From assembly GCA_036346355.1 (NCBI GenBank), contig CM070570.1, positions 49,863,592 to 49,927,591 on the forward strand: DNA of 64,000 bases. Reading direction: 5' to 3'. The notes beneath the pieces are model-generated. The model was given only the letters and a program-made list of their open reading frames with translations. It had not been told where the DNA came from and searched no databases. The position numbers and the translations under genes were made by a program. This document shows, piece by piece, positions 57,481-64,000 of this stretch. Position 1 is the stretch's first letter, and each line of letters starts with the position of its first letter. This DNA comes from Rhipidocladum racemiflorum (Eukaryota; Streptophyta; Magnoliopsida; Poales; Poaceae).

Positions 57481-58530
57481 TAATCAACCGTATGACATAT
57501 TTCTTTATCAAGTAGTCAAACAAAGTTGCAAAGTATCAAATATGCTTTTATATTTTGCAAAAGAATATCAGGTATTCATGCAAACAAGTATAATCATATT
57601 CTTGCGTATCAAGCTTTGGTGGCGGCCAACACCGGCCGACGGGATGACGAATTGAATGACAGTAGGTGTGGAGGAAGGGTTTAGCTTGGGCTATATGGCT
57701 AAGCTAAATTGAAGCTGCTAAAATATGAGCTGTAAATATTCGAATCCCAATTCCGAATAGAATTATTCGGAATTATCCGAAAATATAATTGGAATATCCC
57801 AATCTAATGAATAGTGATCCATCGAATCAGATGTCGAATCCATCCAAACCAAATATCTGAAACCAATGCCGAATCCAACAACAATCCAACACGGCTACCC
57901 AAATTCAATGCGAACAAATCTGGTCCATCGGTTGATCAGCATCTATCCGATCCGATTGCACCCCTACTTGAGAGTGCACGCGCAACATGAATTTCGATTG
58001 ATCTCAGGAGAAATGATTGGATGAACAGTGCTCGGTGAACAGTGTTCAGAAGAATAGTACTTCAAACTGGTCAGCAGCACTGGTCGGATAAACAATGTTC
58101 GGTGTGAACAGTGCTCGGATGAACAGTACTCGGGTGAATAGTGAAATCAGTCCAATCTAAAAACAAGAATCGATATAACTTTTGATCGGCTAAACCAAAA
58201 CACGTGAAACTTTGTGTGCACCTTCCTATGAATGTTAGGAACCTATTCTAACCTTTAATCGCAAGGATTGATGTTAAAATTCTGACCTTTTTTCAGTTTA
58301 GTGAAGGTTGCACGAAAATCGGATCAAAAACGAAAATCGTAGAGTTTTGTTGATCAAGATAGTCTTGAATAACCTCGCAGAAGTTACGGTAAGCAAGAAC
58401 ATTAGAGAACAACCCTTCAAACAGACAAGAACACGATCTACATTGATCTTTCTTCTTCCAAGCACGAAAACTCGATTTCTTATAAGAACTAAAAAGAAGA
58501 GGTTATAGATTACCTAGATGATTGGGATAT
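57481..58530. other. intergenic; worn hAT-like 'ccgaat' region and ACAGTGCTCGG repeats
   Basis: At 57735-57965, many 'ccgaat/attcgg' and 'atccgatcc' motifs and the end 'gattgcacccctact' resemble the hAT-type element at 63154-63943. I find no left end or target duplication. At 58020-58145, 'gaacagtgctcgg' and variants repeat about seven times. The rest shows nothing I can name. Confidence 0.45.
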
Positions 58531-58531
58531 G

Positions 58532-58574
<43 letters not shown>
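58531..58574 (+). repeat. compound microsatellite (AT)n(AG)n
   Basis: About 11 AT dinucleotides followed by about 11 AG dinucleotides. Confidence 0.95.
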
Positions 58575-58575
<1 letters not shown>

Positions 58576-59714
58576 GATTCATCCAGTAATCTTTCATCCT
58601 TGGCACAAAATCTAAAAGCATTTAGAAGGAGGGGATGCAAATCCAAAGTGCAAAAAGTAAAGATTCAAGAGCTGAATTATAAGTTTCAGAATATGAAAAT
58701 TAAATCTTGCAATACTTGAAGAAAGAGGATTTCAATGTCACACAACCAGGTGAGCAAAGCTTTTATTAAGCAACCAAAGAATCCCCTCTTACAAGCTTGA
58801 GGTTGGGGTATGTTTATAGCACAATGGGAGCAATCTCTACTCTCGGATAACCTTCTTAACCCTCAAGAAACCTCATCAAGGGTTCAGATTCACTCCCTCA
58901 CACATAAATGGGTTAACCGGCAAATCAACAACATAACGGGTTTTAACCACACAACCACAGACTAACTTAGCCACTATTCCACCCGCGAACCCTTAATTCA
59001 ACTATCATTCTTCGCTTGAGTAGGACTCAAGTTAGCATCTCATCCATCCACTTGTCATCCTGATTCATAGCCACTCCCCTGCCTCAATCATCTTTCAGTG
59101 ACACCTTGACTGTCTGGACCTCAGATTTCTTAGCCTAATCCCGCTCTCCTTCGCCTCACCATGACCTAGATCCAAAGTCCTACAACCATCACAGACAAGG
59201 GAAATACATCATATAGTATTGCTCAAAATGATATGCAAGCAGTAATCATCTGAGCAATTACACAAGTAAGGATCCCACCTTAGCTTACAACCACTTAAGG
59301 GTGTCCTAACCTCTTAAGACTAAGAACGCATAAAGCTCCGACCAGACAAAGTACTAACCAGTTAAAAGGTCCAACTAGTGAATCCCCGACCAGTTAAAAG
59401 GTCCAACCAGCCATGGTCCTGACCAGTTAAAAGGTCCGACCAGCCAAGGTCTCGACGTCTGGTCCTGGGCAACACACAACAACTCAAATTGCTCATTCGA
59501 AAGAAAACTCAAACCTGAGCAGTGAGCACCAAAGACTCAAAACACAGTCAATTACTTATCACAAATATGGATAGACATCCACATGATCTTTCAGAAGGAG
59601 AAGCCAAAGCCCAAGCCACCAACAACACCTTCCCCTATTCCTTGTCTTGTTGGAGATTCACATTTCTTCTCATAGGTGCCCATCACCTTCTGCTCAGCAC
59701 AAAATGATGCCACA
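58575..59714. other. intergenic, no gene seen
   Basis: A short A-rich stretch and 'accagttaaaaggtcc(g/a)acc' repeated about four times at 59350-59445. ORFs here are under 70 codons and resemble nothing known. Confidence 0.5.
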
Positions 59715-60739
59715 ATCCTGATTAGTGGTGGGCATCTGGGCCGTGCTCCTGTGAGCTGGTCCGAAGCACGACGGCCCAGCCCGGCTCAAGACCTGGCACG
59801 GCACGGGTTGGGTTGTGCCATGCCGGCCCGAACTGTTCACCGGGTTGTGCTGGGCCAGGAAAATGGGCACGACGAGTGGCACGGCCCGGCACGCGGATTT
59901 GGGCCGCGCCCGTGCTGGCACGGGCGGCACGTCGGATGGCCGCGGCCCGCGGCAGTGGAGGACGGGGAGGGCACGGATGGGGGAGAGGAGAGGGGCTTAC
60001 GACATACCTGCTTGGGAGAGAAGGCACGACGAGGATGTCGCCCGTGCCATCGTACTCGCGCCGAGGCTGAGCCCACGGTCGTGCCAAGGTCGTCGCCCGT
60101 GCCAGCGCCGCACCTCGCCCATGCCATCACCCGCGGTCCCTCCCGTGCTGCACCGAGCTCACACTGAGGCTATCGCCCATTCCAGCGTTGCGCCTCGCCC
60201 GTGCCGTCGGTCGTGGTCTCTACCATGCTTTGTCGAGCCCGCGCCGTCACCTACGGTGGGGAGGTGGGGGTGGAGGGGAAGGGGAGTGGTCGGGCACTGG
60301 GGTGAAGGTATCGAGGTCGGCCCCTCGGGTCCGATCTAGAAAAGGGAGGAACGGGGGAGATGGGAGGCGGGGCGAAGGGAGGCGGAGGGGTTGGAGCAGC
60401 CCGTCGGGAGGAGGGGAAGGGGAGGGGTCAGTGGCTCAGGGCGTGCCGCTGGGAGGAGGGGAAGGGGAGGCGAACAAGCAAAGGGACCGAGGGGAGTAGG
60501 GAACCAGTCTAAAAAAGGGGATGGGGGAGGGTATAAAAAGAGGGAAAGGGGAAAAAAGAGGATAAAGGGAAAAAAAAAGAAGAGGAAGGAAAAATATGTA
60601 GAAAAAATAAAATGATGCATCACTCTCTCAGACCCCCCTCTCTCCTAAGGATGAAAGTGGTCGCGGACTGTTCACTAACCCGCTTAATTTAGCCCGCATA
60701 AAATGTTAAGCGAGTACCCACAACCCACTTAATTATTTA

Positions 60740-61140
60740 AGTGGCATTTGACCTGCAGCCCACAAAGCGTCCGCTTGACCACATCGAGTCCTTCTCCTCC
60801 GCATCGCCGCATGCCCGCTATCCAAGAAGTACGTATCCTACCCTTCCCTCTTGCAGTTCTTGATTCCTCAGTTCTTGTGGATCTCTACCTTCGAGGCATT
60901 CAAGCAGGAGAGCGAGGCCAAGAGTTTGTGCACGGCATTGTGGTAAGGGCATGCCTTGCACGATGCTGCAGGTGGAGACCAGAGAGGTACTATCCTTGTT
61001 AAGAATGTCCCGCAAAACTCACTGAGATGCTGATTTCGTTTGAGCAGGACAGGTGGTCAGGGACTTCGCAGATATCTTCTTCCCCTCCTACCCATTTACC
61101 TCGAGGAGTTGCACGAGCGTTCGTAGAATCGCAAGCCCCA
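60740..61140 (+). pseudogene. possible captured gene fragment inside the hAT-type element
   Basis: GC-balanced sequence with an open frame (60748-61002) containing 'LVDLYLRGIQAGERGQEFVH'. It has a plausible donor GAG|GTACTA near 60985 and acceptor TGAGCAG|GA near 61048, spaced like a short intron. I cannot name the source gene, and the resemblance to coding sequence is only compositional. Confidence 0.25.
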
Positions 61141-61862
61141 TTTGATAAAGTATCATGATCCTATTTGAGTACTAGTTGCCTCTCTTGGGTTGTTTAGGAT
61201 TAGTTCTATGTTGTTATCCATGTGATAAGAACGGCTTAGTCATGAGAAGGGCTTGCATTGGTATTTTGCTATAACAAAACTCTGTTCTGGTAATATGTCA
61301 TTGTTCATGTTAAACTGTTAGTAAAGCCTTTTCTGCAATGGTAGCAATACTATGATCATTTCACATTGCAGTTGCTTGATAATTAACATTGCGATCAATG
61401 AGTGAATGCACGCGTTAGAATCACCCTGCATGTTTTGTGCAGTTCTTGATAGTTCATTTTATCATTTTTTGGCAGCAAGTTGTGGACTTGTGGGTACCAC
61501 ATCAACCCGCATAACCATTAACGGGCTACCACACCGGTCCGCATACACTTTGGTGGCCTATGCGGTCAAGTGTTACAGTGCCCATGAACCATCCCACCTT
61601 CATCCTTACTCTCTCCCTCTCCTCGGTCAGCACCGCGTTTAGCTCTCTTTATTTCTCTCACTGCTCGCTCGCTCATCTCTCTCCTCCGCTGACAGTGCTC
61701 CCCGCTCTCTTCACTCCTCTCACAGCCCCCGCTCGCTCATCGCTGAAAGAGATTGAGAGAGAGATAGTTGAGAGAGGGGGCAACAGGTGAGAGAAAGTAA
61801 GAGAGACAGGCGAGAGAGCTTGAGAGAGATAGGCAAAAGTGTGGAAAAACTGAGAGAGATGG

Positions 61863-61886
61863 ACGAGAGAGAGAGAGAGAGAGAGG
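61863..61886 (+). repeat. (GA)n microsatellite
   Basis: About 11 GA units inside the hAT-type element. More loosely GA-rich DNA extends from 61745 to 61885. Confidence 0.85.
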
Positions 61887-62552
61887 GCGCCTTCTCATCT
61901 ACCATGTTAATTTTCCTCATCTGCCCCCGCTCCCGCATTAACTGGCGCTACCGCATTAACTGGTGCTCCCACATTAAATTTCCTTCTTCCACGAGCTTTC
62001 CTCGCATGTAAAATAGCTATTAACCTAATCGGCTTCTAGTGGGTTGTGGTCCCACTTGTAAGATTAAGTAGAGGCGTGTAACCCGCACGCGTGCTTGGCC
62101 ATCCAAATTTCTCTTCTGGGTGCATGCAATCATTAATGAATAGTTTAGGCGCTTAATTAGGGGTAAGTTTAGAAAGATTACACTAAAATATTCTCTCCTT
62201 GGTCTTTGCAAAAAAAACAACAACAACTATTCACCCTATAATACAGAATGGAGAGAGTATATAATATAGAGATCTTAACAATATTCAAGTGGTGCTCCTC
62301 CGGTACTCAATTTAATAATATGGAGAAATTAACAATATTGCACTTTAGTATATAATATAGTTGTACTTCCAGTGGTGCTCACTCTCACTCTCTAGTCTCT
62401 CTCCCTCCGACTCTCGATGTAAGTCTCTCCGGCCCACTCTCACTCTCTCAGTCCCTATCTCTCCCTCTGACTCTATGTAATCTCTCTGACTCACTCTCGG
62501 TCCCTCTCTCTCCCTCCATCTCCTTATGTAACTCTCTGACTCACTCTCACTC

Positions 62553-62555
62553 TCA

Positions 62556-62590
<35 letters not shown>
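62553..62590 (+). repeat. (CT)n microsatellite
   Basis: About 17 CT units within a CT-rich stretch from 62380 to 62640. Looser units such as 'ctctccctccgactct' and 'gactcactctc' repeat around it. Confidence 0.85.
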
Positions 62591-63153
62591 ACTCTCTATG
62601 TCACTCTTACTTTCTCAGTCACTCTCCTTGGTCAGCACTGCGCCTAGTTCTCTCCGCTCCTCCTAACCCCGTTGACCACCGCAGATGCCGCACTCTTTCA
62701 ATCCAACTCCGATAACTCCATCGACTGATGCTCATTTCCTCTCGTGAGAATAGTACAAATGGGCCGGGCCTTGGCCGGCACGGCATGAAACAAGCACGAA
62801 ACACAAATGGGCTATGCATGAGCTCGCCGAAGGCGAGCCAGGACGGCCCGGCCTGGAACGGCGGGCACGATGGGCCGTCGCGCCCGGCACGGTCTAGACC
62901 TGAAGCACGATAGGTCCGTGCCGTGCCAGTCCGGTCGTGCCCACCACTACTCCTGATGCTGCCAACTGCATCAGTTGCTACTTGACTTGTTTCTTCGTAC
63001 GTTGACTGCATAACACCAAACAATTAGACAGACCTAGCTACTTGCCGTGTGATGCATCCTTCTGTAAACAATACTCATGATCAGTTCATGGCATGTACCT
63101 TTGCATTTTTATTGAAACATTTTAGGAACTTCATTTGAGTATAGGCTTGGAAA

Positions 63154-63943
63154 TAGGGATGGAACTGGTACGGATATTTTCCGACCGACCGACCGAATTG
63201 ATTTGGATGATGATTTGGATAGTTTCACAGATATCCAGTTGATTTCTCGGATAAGGATATGGATACAGATAATTTACATGGATACGGATACGAATATGGA
63301 ACACTGATTATCCGATGGATACGGAATATCCGAGTTTTTGTTCGGATAATATCCGAATATGACATACGGATATTATCCGAATAACACGTTTCAGAATAAC
63401 ACATTAACAATTTAACATGTTTCAGAGACTGGGGTCTGCATTGGATGACAAGATATAATGTGTTCATGTGTGCTAGATGCTAATTTGGAGATATTTGGGT
63501 AAATGTGGTACATAAATTGGCAAGTGGCGTTTTAGGAGGGCTACTTAGGATTCAGCAGCATATGCCAGCTGCAAATCATTTGGTTCAATTATTGCAATGG
63601 GGTACATTGTTACTCACAGAGTCACATGTATGACAAGCTAGGGATAAAAAGGCAAAAAATGAAGACATACAAATATATTTCTTTTGGAATTTTGAATTTA
63701 AATTTGGACCGATTTTGGAAAAAAAACTGAAATTGGATTTTAAAATATCCGACTAATATTATTCGTATCCATGTTGCTTCCGATCCGTATTCGATCTGTA
63801 TTCGTAACCGATATTATCCTGTATAATTCGTATTCGATTCTGTATTCGAAACTATTCGTATTCGATTCTGTATTCGATAAAAAATACGGATACGAATATG
63901 AATAGGACGATATTCGACCGTATCCGATCCGATCACATCCCTA
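63154..63943. mobile_element. hAT-type non-autonomous element (perfect 8-bp TSD)
   Basis: 790 bp with ends TAGGGATG and CATCCCTA, flanked by perfect 8-bp duplications CTTGGAAA at 63146-63153 and 63944-63951. The subterminal 150-250 bases on both sides are packed with 'ggatacgga/tccgtatcc' and 'attcgtattcg' motifs, the clustered transposase-site pattern common in hAT elements. There is no coding capacity. Confidence 0.88.
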
Positions 63944-64000
63944 CTTGGAAACCTGCCAAAGGAACCACCACTGTGATAATCAATGACAGCTTCCAGTTTG

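Larger units (their letters stand above)
59723..62949. mobile_element. hAT-type element, 3.2 kb, non-autonomous
   Basis: The ends are TAGTGGTGGGCA (left) and TGCCCACCACTA (right), perfect 12-bp inverted repeats. Flanks ATCCTGAT (59715-59722) and CTCCTGAT (62950-62957) match at 7 of 8 bases, as expected for the 8-bp hAT target duplication. Subterminal regions are rich in 'ggcacggc/gccgtgcc' motifs on both sides. The interior holds GC-rich segments with long artefactual ORFs (59676-60339), a possible nested element beginning near 60655, an exon-like stretch (60740-61140), and (GA)n and (CT)n tracts. No transposase is recognised. Confidence 0.75.

Noticed and set aside
57330..57970. hAT-type element ending CACCCCTACT
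   Set aside because: Internal 'ccgaat' motifs fit, but I find no matching left end or 8-bp duplication.
59676..60339. Long overlapping ORFs on both strands (121-174 codons)
   Set aside because: Caused by GGCACGGC-type GC-rich repeats in the subterminal region of the hAT-type element.
1..64000. tRNA, rRNA, CRISPR, organelle insertions
   Set aside because: I looked for tRNA arms, rRNA blocks, spaced direct repeats and plastid-like gene stretches and found none. The only tRNA-like match is the retroelement primer site.

Overview
This window looks like grass (Poaceae) nuclear DNA, most like a rice-type genome. The evidence is very long Ty3/gypsy LTRs of the Tekay/Del kind, Tourist- and Stowaway-type MITEs, a hAT element, and one spliced gene whose protein is clearly a plant UFD1-family zinc-finger protein. 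The species call is inference. Nearly everything left of 50 kb is transposable-element DNA.

Left part (1-42 kb): a nest of long terminal repeats. I use local letters. Family B is about 2.2-2.4 kb, runs TGTGACACC to CCGGGGTGTTACA, and is followed by an initiator-tRNA-Met primer site where internal sequence survives. Family A is about 3.49 kb and runs TGTAACACCCC to GGGTCCCGACA. C, E and G are more diverged relatives of A. Target-site duplications (TSDs) resolve the nesting. G (5254-19079, minus) contains E (6801-14354) and a solo B (15685-18067). E contains a B remnant, a solo B and a Mutator-like element. C (19732-39173, TSD CTTCT) contains a B element with gag-pol remains (21164-32510) and a solo A. 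A further solo A interrupts the B integrase. C sits in a local AT-rich minisatellite (R), which also holds a minus-strand solo B (39370-41769). Most insertions are solo LTRs, mostly LTR inside LTR.

Middle (42-53 kb): a Tourist-like MITE, a decayed Ty1/copia element with 220-bp LTRs inside a possible small Helitron, a 1.4-kb PIF/Harbinger-type element carrying a clean 169-codon ORF, tandem Helitron-like debris and a Stowaway MITE.

Right part (53-64 kb): the one convincing host gene, a three-exon minus-strand gene at 54145-56778 encoding a 569-residue UFD1-N/zinc-finger protein, probably a ubiquitin/p97-pathway factor. Beyond it lie intergenic sequence, a 3.2-kb hAT-type element with possible captured exon sequence, and a 790-bp hAT-type element with a perfect 8-bp TSD.

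I saw no rRNA, tRNA or CRISPR. The more unusual observations are: a conserved ~600-bp intron-like segment and a conserved stem-loop in every usable B LTR; repeated palindromes in the A leader; a 231-bp inverted copy at 32.5/39.1 kb that looks like a template-switch patch; and the intact ORF inside the Harbinger-type element.
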